In this document: piece after piece, positions 10,937 through 23,208 of the stretch
Position numbering within the stretch: the stretch's first letter is position 1
Layout of the letters: each line of letters opens with the position of its first letter
From: Purpureocillium takamizusanense
Lineage: Eukaryota; Ascomycota; Sordariomycetes; Hypocreales; Ophiocordycipitaceae
Reading direction: 5' to 3'
Length of the DNA stretch: 64,000 nt
Assembly (NCBI RefSeq): GCF_022605165.1
Contig: NC_063068.1
Coordinates: 310,001 to 374,000 of the forward strand
Program-made: the position numbers and the translations under genes
The notes under the pieces: generated by a model
The model's database searches: none
What the model saw: the letters and a program-made list of their open reading frames with translations, nothing else
Told to the model about the DNA's origin: nothing

Positions 10937-13883
10937 TCACTTGCCCTCGTATTTGCCGCTTACAAGCTTCCGCTGCAACGGCACGTCGACCCAAGTTTCC
11001 CCCCCGGCTGCGGCCGCCGCAGACTGACTCTGATCAGCAAAAGGGTCATCATCGGACGGCGCCGCCGCCTCCTTGCCCTTTCCCTTGCCTTCCACAAGTC
11101 GAGAGATTGAGATGCCGCTGCCGACGGGCTCGTTGCCAGCGGCCGTATACTCCCACCGCGCCTCGACATGGCCTGGTGTTGGGGTGACGCCCTCGGCGCC
11201 AACTATGCGGCACACAATCTTCTGCATCTCGTTTGTGAGTGTCACATCGCCCAGCCGCCAGTACACAAGGTGCTTCTCCTTGAGGTGTGTCCCGCTAGGC
11301 TTCGTCTGCGCGCCACTGGACTTGCCGTCGTAGGTAGCGACAAAGACGACATTGTGCAATGTCACGGGAGCTACGAGCTCAGACAGCGGGTTCAGTTGGT
11401 ACTGCAACAATAGGCCGAGCTTGTCGCCCTGCGGCTTCCATGCAGGCTTCAACAGTAGTGGTGCGTACCGCCCAAGAGCAGGCGTCTCAGCCTCCTCGGC
11501 AAAGACGCGGTACGAGAAACCGATCGACGTCTTGCTGAGATGGGACAGGTCGAGGCTGAACCGGTCAGGGTGCTCGGAAGATGCATTCTGGACGAAGATT
11601 CGATTCGGACCGATGCGCTCGAGGCTGGGGAAGCTGTTGATACGGATAGTCTCATGTGCTGCCGACAAGTCAGTAGAAGCACTGGACTCGGTTGCAGGAA
11701 GATGCTCACTCTTGCTTCCATCGCTGCCGTTATTGACAAAAGCAACCTCTCCCGCGATTGAGGTGCTCTTAATGACACCATCTTCGAAGACGGCAGAGAC
11801 GGTTTCGATGATCGAGGTGTTGAGGCCCGGACCCACCATTTCCGGGTGCTTAGCATGAGCCAGGCTGCCCAGCGAGTTCCCCGATCGCACAGATTGGCTG
11901 TCAGAAGTTCCCGCAACACTCGCCTCGGACGCCAGGGCCTGCACCGCGGGTGGCCGCGTGAACGACGACGCAGTCAACGGAGGCGAGCCGGGGCCTGAGG
12001 GCGTCGCGCCATCTGACTGCCCGATGATGGTGCCTACCGGTGGCACATACATTGTGTTGCGCACGTCACGACGTCCTCTTATGGTGCCGGCACGGCGAGT
12101 TGCGGGTCCCATCTTGAGCGTGTTGGCCACACTTGACAGGGCAGCCTGTTTCGCTTCCGGATCCTCGTCCTCGACTGGTTTATTCTGGATGTTGAGCTTG
12201 AGAAGCTGGTCCGCTTCGTCGCCGGCGGCTTCACGCTGGGCCTCGGAGATGGGATCGTTCATCGGTGCTCGTATCGTGAAGCCCTCAGAGTCCTTGACGC
12301 CGGAACTGTCGCCTTGCTGCTGTGACGGCGGCGGCCCCGGCGGCGGAGGCACGCTGGCTACGTCGGTGCCGTTCACGGCGGCGGGAGTCGACGTATCAAC
12401 CAGAGTATGACCTGTGACACCATTGGTTGTCGCCTGAGGGTGGTCGCCCCGTGTGGCCGGTTCATCCTGGCTCGTCTGGTCGGGGGTCTCGGCCAGGGAC
12501 GACAACCGCGTCGACTCTTGGTGCAAGTTGCTAGAGGACGCTCGAGGAGACACACCGCGGCCGTGGCTGCTTCCTAGCCGCCCGAACGTGGTGCCGCCCT
12601 TACCGGGGGAGAGCTGGCCGAAGCCGCCGTGTATGCTTTGTCGTCGCCGCCCACCAAACATTGTCCCAAGTCGGCGCAATTTGGACTCTATACATGTGTC
12701 AGAGCGACCGGGGCAGGGGCCACAGCAAATCACGTACCAGGCTTGACCTCCGGGGGAGGCATAGAGTTGTGTTCGCTGGCGTCATCATCGGCGGGCGGCT
12801 GAGAGGCCGGCGCCTGCGGCGGCACGGACGACGCCGTCGTGTTGTTGGTCGCGGCGGTGGGCAGCGGGGGCGGCGGCCCAGCAGACGAAGAAGGCGGCCG
12901 ACCCGTTGCCATCGATGAGCGCCTCGTCGACGTCCTCGTCGGTACGGACGGCCGTCCGGCGGTGGTGCGCTGGGCAAAATCTTGTATCTCCCTCTCGGTG
13001 TTGATCTCGAGCATTACAGCAAGGGTCTCGACGGCGATGTCCTGGGAGCGTTGTGCTTGGTCGGACTCGTGAGTCTGGTACTGGGTTAGAAGATCGCGCA
13101 ATTGGTTGATGCGCGACTCATCGAGGGCCTGAAGGGTCTCGAAAATGAATGGCGCCTGTGACTCCCACTGTTGCGTCGCCGACTCGAGCCGTGAGGTCGC
13201 GGCGTCAACTTTTTGGGCGCTGGCCTTGCCGCCCTTCTTGTTGAGCTTGTCGGCCTTGTCCTGCGCATCCTCGAGATCCTTGGCCATGGCGCCGAGGTTG
13301 CTAGAAATGTTGTGCATGTTGAGGTAGTCGGGCCGCTGTTGAAAGACGCGCAGAGGGCCCTCGACGTCCTTTTCGATGCGTTCGGCGAAGACATGGTGTG
13401 ACTTGGCGATGCGCTCGACCGAGTCGAGAGCCCGTGACCAAGGGCTTTGGAAGACTCTGTAAAGCCATCGTCAGCTTCCTGGGAGTCAAGGGAGTACTTG
13501 ACCCAGCAGAATGCACGCACCCGAGCTCTGATGCCGCGTTAGGCGCTTTGGCCTGAGCAAGTTTGCGCAAGCCTAGGACATATTGCTCCTCGACTCGACG
13601 ACGCTCCTATAGTACAACAGGTCAATTGGCCGTGCCGCTATAGATTGTCGCCGTCTCCATACCTGAAGCCAGTCGGCGATCTCGAGGTTGATCTTGTTGA
13701 TGCGCTTGACTCGGTCGTTGAGCGTCTGCACGGCCTGGCCGGGCTGCAGGTTGGCCTGTCGATGGTCAGTCAGTCAAGTCCGCGCGGCCAATGCGTAGGA
13801 TGGGCCGAGCGTGCAGAGGGCCGAAGAGGGGGGTTGCCGCTCACCAGCATGCCGGGGTACTCGGCCCTCGCCACGTCCTCCAT
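10937..13883 (-). CDS. SYP1: Endocytic F-BAR/muniscin protein Syp1
   Basis: Exons 13883-13845, 13755-13663, 13606-13521, 13456-12738 and 12687-10937 join in frame to 895 residues. The four introns have GT donors and AG acceptors. Residues 1 to about 250 (EYPGML, then LQPGQAVQTLNDRVKRINK) form the F-BAR domain that binds and bends plasma membrane at early endocytic sites. The middle is a Pro/Ser-rich linker with SSMATGRPPSSSAGPPPPLP. Residues about 605-895 form the muniscin mu-homology domain, which binds cargo and Eps15-type adaptors (INSFPSLERIGPNRIF, VTLTNEMQKIVCRIVG). Syp1/FCHo proteins act as early coat nucleators. It is divergent from the CSK1-like gene across 1.3 kb. Confidence 0.93.
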
Positions 13884-14235
13884 GGTGGCTGGCGATGGGG
13901 AGAGAGCTTGCTTATAGCTGCGGCTTCGACGGTGTACGTGGGAGAGGGGAGGTCAGGGAGCAGAGAGAGCGAGGGTGAGCGCTGGGCGTCGGGAGAGGTG
14001 TCTGGCGATGGTTCAAACGAATGCGCGCATGGCGCTGAGACAGTCAGATGGAAAGGGCGGCGGCGCGCGCTTGCTGGCAATGGCGCATGACGAGACTGGC
14101 AGCGGGGCGTAGAGGTGTTGAAGTCGTGGCGATGGCAAAAGGTGGTGAGAGGACTTGGTGGATTGGAGATGACGGATGGCACCGTGACGCCGCCACGACG
14201 ACGCTGCCGCCGCCGCCGTTCACGCGCAACGCTCG

Positions 14236-14280
14236 GCTGGGCTGGGCTGGGCTGGGCTGGACTGGACTGGACTGGGCTGG
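14236..14280. repeat. RCTGG pentanucleotide microsatellite (9 copies)
   Basis: Five gctgg units (14236-14260), three actgg units (14261-14275) and a final gctgg unit (14276-14280). It lies about 350 bp upstream of the SYP1 start. Confidence 0.9.
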
Positions 14281-14488
14281 CTTGACTGGGCGGGGAGGCT
14301 GGGTTGGGGCCGCCCGGGTGCACCAGTCAATTCCATCAACCTTGGAAGGTTCCATGCGTCCGTCCCTGCCCGCTGCCCGCCCACCCGTCTGGCAGCGGCT
14401 CCGCCCACCGGGAGCTACCAGTGCAGCGGAGCCCAGCCTCAAAGCGCCGCCGCTGCGGACCCCCGCCTGTAATTAGCTGGTGCTAATA

Positions 14489-14512
14489 ATTACCTATAGT
14501 ACGGTAGGTAAT
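14489..14512. repeat. Inverted repeat ATTACCTA-N8-TAGGTAAT
   Basis: Perfect 8-bp arms around an 8-nt centre. It belongs to the same ggta/tacc word family as the elements upstream of TAM41. Confidence 0.8.
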
Positions 14513-15173
14513 CGGCGCTACCAACTTTAGTACTTCATGCCTCCAGTCTGTATACTGTAAGGTACTGTACAGGTGGCCACTGGAACTTCCGCTCGGTTGT
14601 CGCAGTGAGATTGAAGGCCCAAAAGCTCGCGCTGGCATCCAACACATTCTCCCTCTGCGCACCGAACCTTCGGTGCAGCCATTGGCTGACGCTGCCCAGA
14701 CCCGTGCAAGCCGTCCGTCACGCCCCCGCCGTTGGCAGCCCCAACCGCTCGCTTGCCCTTGCTTGCCCCGGGTTCATGCATGGTGGTGCCTGCCGCAGCA
14801 GACCTTCATCAATTCGTCCCGTTTGGCGTCGCATGGAGCTCGCTCCTCCAATCCGCCCGCGCTTCAACCGGCCTACCCGGGAGCCAGCTGCGCCGAGCTC
14901 GGCTTGGGACGAAACTTCAACCGGCCACGTCCGCCGTCTCGATATACTATCCTCCCTCTCCCGTCCCGGAAAGCGCATGAAGCGCCCGAGGCTTCCGCTT
15001 TCCCCGCCGGCCCCGCCGTCAATTGCCATCGGGCCTTGAGGATGTGCATAGCTTGCCTGCGGAGTATAGTATTGAGTCCTCGTGCTTCTGGCTACCATGG
15101 CCGGGATGGAATGGAAATCTGCCTTGTCGGCACTAGATCGATATGAAGTCATACAGACATTGTGAGATTATTC

Positions 15174-16509
15174 ATGACGTTTACACAAACGGCCACGGAG
15201 TCACACGTTCTCACCAAGAACTCAACAGACAGACGTCTCTATCAGCCACTGCCCAAGGCGACGCCGTCGCCATCGAGCAAAGAGCGTACAAGGATGCAAC
15301 CTCACGAGCAAGCCGCCCACAGTTCGCTCCCCCAGAACCAACACACAAAAGCTGACACACATGCTCAGGAAGAATATGAGACAATCTGGAAGGCGGACCT
15401 AGCTACTCACTCAAGCCCCTCGTCGTCAATCTTACCAGCATCCACACCCTTCGAGGCAGCTCTCGACGAGGCAACCTCGCACCACGCCTCGGGCGACCAA
15501 GGCGGCATTCGCATCGGGGCGTACACGAATTGCACGCCTATAGCCGAGGGCATCACGTCCCAAGTCTTCCGCTCCGGCTCCAACGCCCTGAAGGTCATAA
15601 CCACCCACCGCAACATTGAGCCGCACAATCCCCGCCGCGAGGCCAAGATCCTCGGCCTCCTGTCGGAATGCCCCGAGATCATCAGGCTCCTCGACGTCTT
15701 CCACGACCAAGAGCAGCACATGGTGCTCCGCTTCCCCTACATGCCACCAACGCTCACCGACGTAATCGCCCAGGTCCAAAGCAGCAGCACCGGCGGAAGC
15801 GGGAACAATGCGAGCAAAGGCCTGCCCAAGAGACAACTGGCTGTCATATTCCGCGACGTCCTACGCGGTCTCTCTTACATCCACGCCATGGGCATCATTC
15901 ATCGAGACGTCAAGCCCTCGGCCGTCCTGCTTGCATCTCCAAGCGGTCCTGCGCGTCTATCGGACTTTGGTACTGCGTGGCACCCCACTCTCTCTGCTGC
16001 GGCCGAGCCACCTGACGACAAAATTCTCGACATTGGTACCGGGCCGTACCGCGCGCCAGAAGTGCTGTTCGGAAACAAGTCGTACGACGCTGGCGTGGAC
16101 ATGTGGTCTCTGGGCGTCGCCCTTGCAGAAGCCGCAACGGGGGCGCCGCCGTTCGAGTCGCGCCCCGCCAGCGAGGATGGGAGCCAGCTTGGCCTTATCC
16201 TCAGCATCTTCAAGACGCTTGGTACCCCAACGGTGCAGACGTGGCCCGAGGCGCAAAGTTTTAAAGTATCTCCATTTGAGTTATGGACAGTGTTCCCGCA
16301 ACGCCCGTGGAGCGACATCCTGCCGAACCTGGACCACGAGATAGGAGCTGTCGTGGCGGATCTGCTCAGGTTCGACAAAAAGCGGGTGACAGCAGTCCAG
16401 GTACGTCCTTCCAACTCTTCAAATCAGGTCAAGATGACTCGCTTACCAGAGTGCGTAGTGCCTCGCATTGCCTTTGTTTACTCATCCTGATCCTGAGGCA
16501 CAGCGATAA
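15174..16509 (+). CDS. CSK1-like CDK-activating protein kinase
   Basis: Exons 15174-16400 and 16459-16509 give 425 residues. The small last exon is inferred from donor gtacgt and acceptor cgtag; it adds CLALPLFTHPDPEAQR and a stop, restoring the usual end of a kinase domain. The ATG at 15174 is the first in frame; ATG 15294 is an alternative. The kinase domain starts near IAEGITSQVF, with ALKVI (ATP-binding Lys), HRDVKPSAVLL (H243-D245), SDFGTAW, GTGPYRAPEVLFG and WSLGVALAEAATG. The order and CDK-like insert resemble the Csk1 group, which phosphorylates the T-loop of CDKs. The catalytic-loop Asn of HRDxKPxN is Ala250 here. The stop is about 185 bp from the convergent LTN1 stop. Confidence 0.75.
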
Positions 16510-16693
16510 CCGATATTCTTAAGAGCAAAATGGCTGCCCTGCTTACTAGGAAACAACCCAATGTAGTACGGCCCACAACCCTGATTTTGTCCTCTTAGAC
16601 TATCCCGCCGTATGTGGACGCCCATGATGCAATCGTCTAAATACTCCCCCTGTCCAACCCAACGACCCAATACGACAATGACGACCAGCTTCC

Positions 16694-19600
16694 TCAGAGT
16701 CCGTATCGAGGGTCCTGTCTCCGTTTCGCCGTGTCCGCCCCGAGATAGTCGATCGGATTCCTGCACAAAGGACATGTGTTCTGGTTGCTGGTCTGGAACC
16801 ACTTGTACAGACAGGTGCGGTGGAAGAGGTTCTTGCAGGTGGTGCAACGCTTGTCCGGCGTGCGTTTGTCGGTCGAGATGATGCTGTAGCAAATGGCGCA
16901 CTCGCTCTGACCCTTGAGCGCCCCTATCATGTTGCGCTTGAACACCTGCAGCCCATCGATTATGCTGCCATTGGAAAAGGTGATCACTCCTTGCGTCGTC
17001 ATGATCCAGCTCTGCCACCTGCGCTCCGTCACCGCCACGCGGTGCAGGCCAGAGACCGTCACCCCCTCTATGGGGTAGCTTGGGGGCAACTTGATCGCGA
17101 TGGAAGCTTGCGACTCATCCACGTCGTAGGCTGCTGTGACCTCCTTGGCCGGCTTCGAGACCTTGACCAGGAGCTCTTGTTCGTCTCCCGCCGGCGGTTC
17201 CTGCGTGTCTGCCCAAGCTTGCACACCGTCGAGTGTGTCGGCAATGATGAGCGACGAGAAGTACTTCGTCGTCCATGACTCGACCGTGATCTTGGTCTGC
17301 TTCGATCGACAGTCAATGTACCAAGTTCGGAACAGTCCGGGAATATACTTCAATGTCAGGTAATACAGGTGCACCAGCAGCCAGTGCAAGCTCTTCTCAG
17401 CCGGTTCTGTCTCGGCCAGTTTGATGTCATAGTCGCAAATTTCGTTCGGCCCAAGACATTCCTTGTCGAGATTCAAGGGATGCGCTGCCGAGTGTCCAAG
17501 CACATCAAACAAGAACTCCAGAAACGAGTTCACGTAGTCACCCGTCTTCAGGTGTTCTGTGTAGTCATTTCGTAACTTGAAAGCCGCGCCCGAAAACGCA
17601 TCGAAAAGAAGCTTCCATGTGAGAAGATAGCAGCGGATGCTGCTAGGAAACTCGGCCAGCGCCTCATCCGAGTACTTGTCGAGCGTCGGTGGGTCCAACA
17701 AGAGCGAGAGAAGCTCATCCGGAAGTCGGGCATCTATAAATCATCAATACACGGGCTACGAGCATCCATTCTCACCAGAGAGACCTACCTTTCTTATCGA
17801 GCAGAGTTTCAACCGCTTCTTGTTCCTGCCGTTCGGGTATTTTCTTGTGAAGCATGTTGAAAGCGGCAGTCTGAATGTCGCGCGAGTCAGAGGCAACCAG
17901 AGGGAACAAGCTCACTGGATCCGGTATCCGCGATACGGGCATCTTCTCCAGCTCCCGGCACAGGATGGCGTCCACGATCTCCAGTGGCTGTGAAGTAGAA
18001 TCACGAGGAAGCTTCAAGAGTTCCACTAGCCCTCTGGATTTGGTGGTCGAGAAATCCTTCAAGGCCTCTTGAAGGTCGTCATTTGATTCCTGGATGCCCT
18101 CGAGCGCCTTGTATAGCTTGAGCGACGAGTAAATGAACGGGAGGGCTTGGTGTAACACAAGCTGCCCAGCACGCTCCCATAACCCAGTGCAGAGGTGTAG
18201 TGCCTTCTCCCAATATGAGCCGTACACTTCCTTCATGCAAGGAAGCAGCCAGGTAAGTGCACGACACATTTCCGCGCAGAGATTAGGATCCAGTGCGTCG
18301 AGGCCGTCTACCCAGGACGTGATTTGCTTGGCAGCGAATACAATCCGGTTATTAGCCACTGGAAGCTCGCCAATGTCATACAATCGCGCGTATAGGGTGA
18401 AGAGAACGAGCGTCATGTGTGTGCTCACGCCGCCCGTGACAGTGGCAGCTGCGACATCGCTGACAAGACGATTGCAGAAGTTGCCGACGGCCTTTGATGC
18501 TTTCAGGTGCTCGCCAAACCCCTTGACCAGTGCCGCGGCTCCAAGAACCGTTTCAGGCTTGGCCTTCAGCAAGTCTGAGCGAAGAAACCGCTCTTCTATG
18601 CCCACCGGAAGGCCATGAGCGTCTGTAAGCGCTTGGAGCAGCTCGGTCAAAATTCGAGCGCTGTATAGGCCTCTGGGGGAAAGGTCAGTCGTCTCATTCA
18701 TCGCTAGGTCGATCAAGCCGTTAATGACGCCGGAGATACTATCATCCTCGGAAGAATGCCATCGGTCTGCAGCTGAAGCAATATCATTCAACATTCCCCT
18801 GGATGACGTGACAAGCTCCTCGGCTTCGATGGCGGCGTCTCCGACTTTCAGGTTCTGCCACATTCCATCGGCTCCCGCCAAAGTCATCTGGTCCGATGCG
18901 AGCTGAAGCGATAGGCATTGCAAGTAGAGGAGTTCGATGTGGAATTGCCGCGGAAGAACTATGTCTTTGGTTGCTGCTCTGAAGAGCTCACACGTGTATA
19001 GAGCCATTCGGACAGGCACGCAACGCCCCTTCCGATCGCGTTGGACCCGAATCTGAGAAGATGGCAGGGCCACATCTGGCTGTGGAAGGGCAACGGCGCC
19101 TTCAATGCTGCAGGTGATGGCCAGAGAAGGATTCAGAGGCTGGTCCAAGAACGGTGAGAGTTCTGCCATCCAAGCATTTGTGCTAGGAAGAATGTCCTCC
19201 CAGGGCGTACCGCTCTTTGCAGCAGCCCTAGCTTGGGAGACGAGTGTGCTAATCCTGGAGAGCTTGTTAGCGATACATGCAGCAGCATGCAACCGGGTCG
19301 TCTGCGAACATACTCGAGTGAGTGCGGCCCGACTCGTTCCAAATTGGACTGTATAACATCGACCACGGGGAGCGAGCCTTTCGCCTGTACATCGACCAAT
19401 GATCGCAATCTGGCCGTCTTTTCCGACACGGCGCTGCTCGAAAGCTCCGTGAGCCCGAGGAGCAGGGCGACAAGTTGGGTGCGGATGGCCTCATCCTCGG
19501 CGAAGAGATCATGATCAGTTGCCGCAACCGCTTCCAAGACCTCAAGGACCCGTTCGGGATGCTGGGGTTGTGTGGATAAGAAAGTCACTCCATCCTTTGC

Positions 19601-21737
19601 TATCTTGCGGCGCGCGTCCAACCCGACTGCCTTGCACTCCAAGGCCGCTCGCACAAGGGCGAGAGAATGGCTTTGGGCAATCGGGTTCGCCTCTGCCGCC
19701 AAGTGAGCCTGTTCCACAATTGCTTCTTGGAGGCCAGAAATGCTATGCGCCAGTGATGTGGCCTCTGGGTGGGAGACGAGATGTGTAAGGGCCAAATTTC
19801 GCTGCCCTGGATCTGGCAGACTAAGAGATGCCAAAGCCCACACTCGCCATACTCTCTGGTAGCATTCCTGGTGGCCTGGGATGCTACCAAAGATACGCAG
19901 ACAAGCAAAGAGACTCTGCGATGATGCTGACAGCAGCACTTTGTCCATGCTATCCTCAGCAGCCGACTGAAGAAAATCGCCGACTCGTCGACCTAGATCG
20001 CCTTCGAACAGGTGAGCTGCTGTGCTCAAGGCATACTCGAGCACCTGAGCAGCCCCAAAGGGCTTCAAGTTTCTGCTTTGAAGGATCGCGAGACACTGCG
20101 AGATGATCTTTCTGGAAGGGGCTGTAATGTGAGCGACGTTGGTCGTGTATTGCCGTTCGTCACGAAGCAGCCCGACGAGACCAAACCAGCGCCTTCCTTC
20201 CTCAGCAATCTGAGACTGCGATGTCTGATAGTCTTTGGAAACCTCCGGAAGCGATCCGGATATATTTGTGCAGAGCTGAGTTGCCAGGCGATCCCACTCG
20301 GCAGTCACGGCGTCAGCCAAGTGGGAGGATATATCCAGGAGGCCAATATCAATGTCCACGATTACAGACATGGCATTGGGCCCCATTGGGATCGCGGTCT
20401 GTTTGTCGGACACCCCAAAAACAAAATTTTTGAAAAGTGGAAACAGATGCTCTTTTGCGATCTCGAGCCGCTCATCGTCAGACAGAGGTTTCAGGCATCG
20501 GTTGGTCGCATCGACGAAGCATTTCCAGGAGAACGAGGTATTGGTGCGCGGCTCGTCGCGACTTGTGATCCCGGACTTGAGAGACGACAGCAGACCGGAA
20601 GCAGCCTTGACCGTGAGCATGCTGGCAGGCAGCTGTGCCAGCAGTTGGTCAAGATACTCCCAGAATTTGGGTGGACTACCCTGGGAGCCCTTGGCAACGA
20701 ATGCCTGCAGTCGCGTAAAGGGGGACTTCTTGTCGTTAGGGCTGCCTTCCCAGATGGAAGGGTTGTGTTGAGCAAGCTTGGTCAAGGCCCGCACGTACTC
20801 AAGCGCAGAACCTGCCTGGCTCGTCTTGAGACCTCCTGTCACGAAGGCTCGGCGAGCCCTGGCAGAATCGGCGTAGGGGAGCTTGCGCTCGAGACAGATG
20901 AAGAGAAGCTGACAAGCAGCCTTCCTGACTTGCTGATCTTGGAAGGTGACAGCATCCCAAACAACGTCGTGGCTAAAGTAGTCGTCATACTTTTCGCTCA
21001 GCTCCTCCAGACCGGCGTCGCGAAGCTGGAGCAAGCCAAGAACCAGGGAGATGCTGGCTGTAACAACCCGAAAATATTTGGCTTCAGCTTCCTCGGCCGT
21101 GGTGGATCGTTCGTCACTCAAGGTGTCCTTAGTCTCCTGTATTGCTTCGGTCGCGTAGTCGAGGATCTGGCCGCGGCACTTGTGCCAAAAGCCAGACACC
21201 TTTTCAGGCGTGTTGAGGAAAGAAGAGAGGCCATCGTTTGCCGCACGGGCGACGACGCGGTCGCGGTCGTAAAGACCGGAGAGCCATGCGCCAACAACCT
21301 TGGGTAGATGGCGTTCCATGCGCTTCCGGGCCGACTTGAGGAGCTCGAGTTGCAAGGTGTGCGAAAGTTCGCGGACTCGTCGGGAGTTGTCGATGGAGAT
21401 GCGCGGATAGATTTGAGTCTATAAGTCTTGTTACACGCAGCTCCATGGTCGCGCGGGTACGGAGGAAGAGACGTACCCAGACATCGAGGAGAGCATCCTC
21501 GACACCGCCTCCTTGCTCGTGGGGGCGGGCCAGGACGTGCTGCAGGAGATCATCGAGCGCCTTCGCCTTGGTGGTGCTATCCTTCTTGAGCACGTTTTTG
21601 AGGGAGACGACGATATTCGGATCGGAGACGGCGGCGAACGAGGGCGGCTCGGCGAGGTACGACAGAGAGCTGCCCGTGGCGGCGCTGCCAAAGGCGGAGC
21701 GGGCGCCGCCGCCCTTGCCTAGTGGGGGGCGGCTCAT
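16694..21737 (-). CDS. LTN1: E3 ubiquitin-protein ligase listerin
   Basis: Exons 21737-21477, 21418-19314, 19254-17789 and 17733-16694 give 1,623 residues, close to the 1,562 of yeast Ltn1/Rkr1. Listerin is the ligase of the ribosome quality-control complex; it binds stalled 60S subunits and ubiquitinates the nascent chain. The protein is mostly HEAT/ARM-like helices. The C-terminus has an RWD-like part (about 1475-1540, SIAIKLPPSYPIEGV) and a RING (about 1556-1601) with CAIC, CTTC, HRTC and CPLC. The N-terminus (MSRPPLGKGGG) is typical of fungal homologues. An apparent frame break near 19300 is removed by a 59-nt intron (gtatgt donor, gctaac branch, tccag acceptor). Confidence 0.95.
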
Positions 21738-22456
21738 GATGACGGATCGCACACGACGTGAACGTAAGCTGCGGGCGTGTCTTCGCTACTTCTATCCAAT
21801 GTCGTGGGATTGAATCGAGTGTCGGAGGTGTGTATGAGAGTATTGAAAGTGAGGACGAGTGCAGCACCGGGCAGGCGGACGGAAATATTTACAGATGATG
21901 TCAGGCCGGGAAGGAGTGGAGGGGTCCCTCCCCGCGAAAGTTTGCCTCGCGCCGAACCTACAGTTTGCGCCCTGGCGGTTCCAGCTGGCCTGGGCCCCGC
22001 CAGTTATGAGCCACAGTGACTGGCAGCACAGGTAGTTACTAAGGTTCCCATTTGATGCGCGCTGGCTGACACTCAAAGGAGAACCCGGCGTCGACGTCAA
22101 TAAATTCGTCTGTGCGGAGAACGACCCGGCGAGCCGAATTCGGTTTAAGACCAGCGGCAGGGTTGCCCTTGATAAGTACCGACTGACAGCGAACAAGAAC
22201 GCAGCGTCGCCATGCATTAACTTGAGCCCCGATAATAAATGGCCGGGCCTCAGGTTCCAAGTCACAATGAGGAGATGCGAAGCGAATGCATTCGATACAC
22301 GTCGGGGCGGGCACCGCTCCGCCGGCAGCTCAGCGAGGCAGACAGTCGTCTTAAAGTGAACCAACAAGGGTCCGATAAAGACTTATATATACATGGTAAG
22401 CCGAAATCAGCAAAAATCAGCAAGTCGCGTGCTTGCAAGATGTCTCGAGAGAACGG
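21738..22456. other. Intergenic, upstream of LTN1
   Basis: Presumed LTN1 promoter plus the 3' end of the acetyltransferase gene. No gene, repeat or RNA was recognised. Confidence 0.5.
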
Positions 22457-23208
22457 TTACGTCTTGCTCTTAGGCCTCCAGATCATCGGCCAAATTGTCA
22501 CGCCTTCGCCGCCATTCTTGCGCTCTCCATCGGCGCCGACTTTTCCCTTGCCTAGGACGATCCCTCCCAGGTCCTTGAAGCCCAACTTGCTGTACAGCCG
22601 CCTGTTCCTCTCTGTGGTGGCTTCGAGCCAGACCGGTAGTCTTTCCTTGGCGGCGAGTTTCTTCGCCTCCTCAATCAGCCTGCTGGCCAAGCCACGGCCT
22701 CTGCCTTCTACCGCCGTGCCGATGAAGAAGATGTAGTAATACTTCTCCTTGCCCAGCTCCCGCTTCTTGGCGTTGCCAGTAAGGTTGGTGAACTCCCAAA
22801 TCATCTTCTTACATCCTCCAAAGCCTATTCTTCTGAGCATGTCGACCAGACCCGCCGGGATCAACGTCCAGGGGTTGCCTACATCCTCCCCGGGAGGCAT
22901 GACCACCGAGGTGCATTGCCACGATGCTGCCTCGTAAAACACGGCGCGATTCAGCGCGGCGGCTGTGAGGAGCGCGGTGAAGTATGCTGGGAGGTATGCG
23001 ATGCGCTCTTGGCGAGGGAGTGAATTGAGCACATAGGTGATTGCCGGGTCGTCCTCGAAAACAGGAGCCAGCACCGCAGCTGCGGGTGCCACGAGGGCTA
23101 TGGAATCGGGAATGCACAAACATGTCAGCTGTGGGCAGTATCGCAGCCATCTCGCGCATGGCGCCACGCACCTTTTCCCGCGCCGGAGCTTGTTTCAACG
23201 TCGGCCAT
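22457..23208 (-). CDS. GNAT family N-acetyltransferase
   Basis: Exons 23208-23172 and 23097-22457 give 225 residues. The 74-nt intron has donor gtgcgt, branch gctgac and acceptor catag, and removes an in-frame stop. The C-terminal half carries the acetyl-CoA loop: FIGTAVEGRGRGLASRLIEE (motif A, with R/Q-x-x-G-x-G/A as EGRGRG), then VWLEATTERNRRLYSKLGF (motif B). The N-terminal half (VLAPVFEDDPAITYVLNS) matches the usual GNAT opening, where an alpha1-alpha2 region forms the acceptor site. The acceptor is unknown: such stand-alone fungal GNATs may act on small molecules or proteins. No targeting signal is seen. Confidence 0.82.

Larger units (their letters stand above)
13884..15173. other. Divergent intergenic region SYP1/CSK1-like
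   Basis: Probable shared promoter region. It carries a pentanucleotide microsatellite (14236-14280) and an 8-bp inverted repeat (14489-14512). Several open frames exist on both strands, but all are low-complexity (Pro, Ser, Arg), none has a domain, and many lack an ATG, so no gene is called. Confidence 0.5.

Noticed and set aside
13884..15173. Several 130-160-codon frames between SYP1 and the kinase gene
   Set aside because: They overlap on both strands, consist of Pro/Ser/Arg-rich low-complexity sequence over a microsatellite, and lack domains.
19255..19313. Apparent frameshift inside LTN1
   Set aside because: A 59-nt intron with gtatgt donor, gctaac branch point and tccag acceptor restores the frame and the expected helical sequence, so the gene is intact.
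20012..21307. 431-codon open frame on the plus strand opposite LTN1
   Set aside because: Antisense shadow of the LTN1 second exon with no recognisable domain.
22239..22736. 165-codon plus-strand frame across the acetyltransferase 3' end
   Set aside because: Antisense to the GNAT coding sequence; no independent motif.
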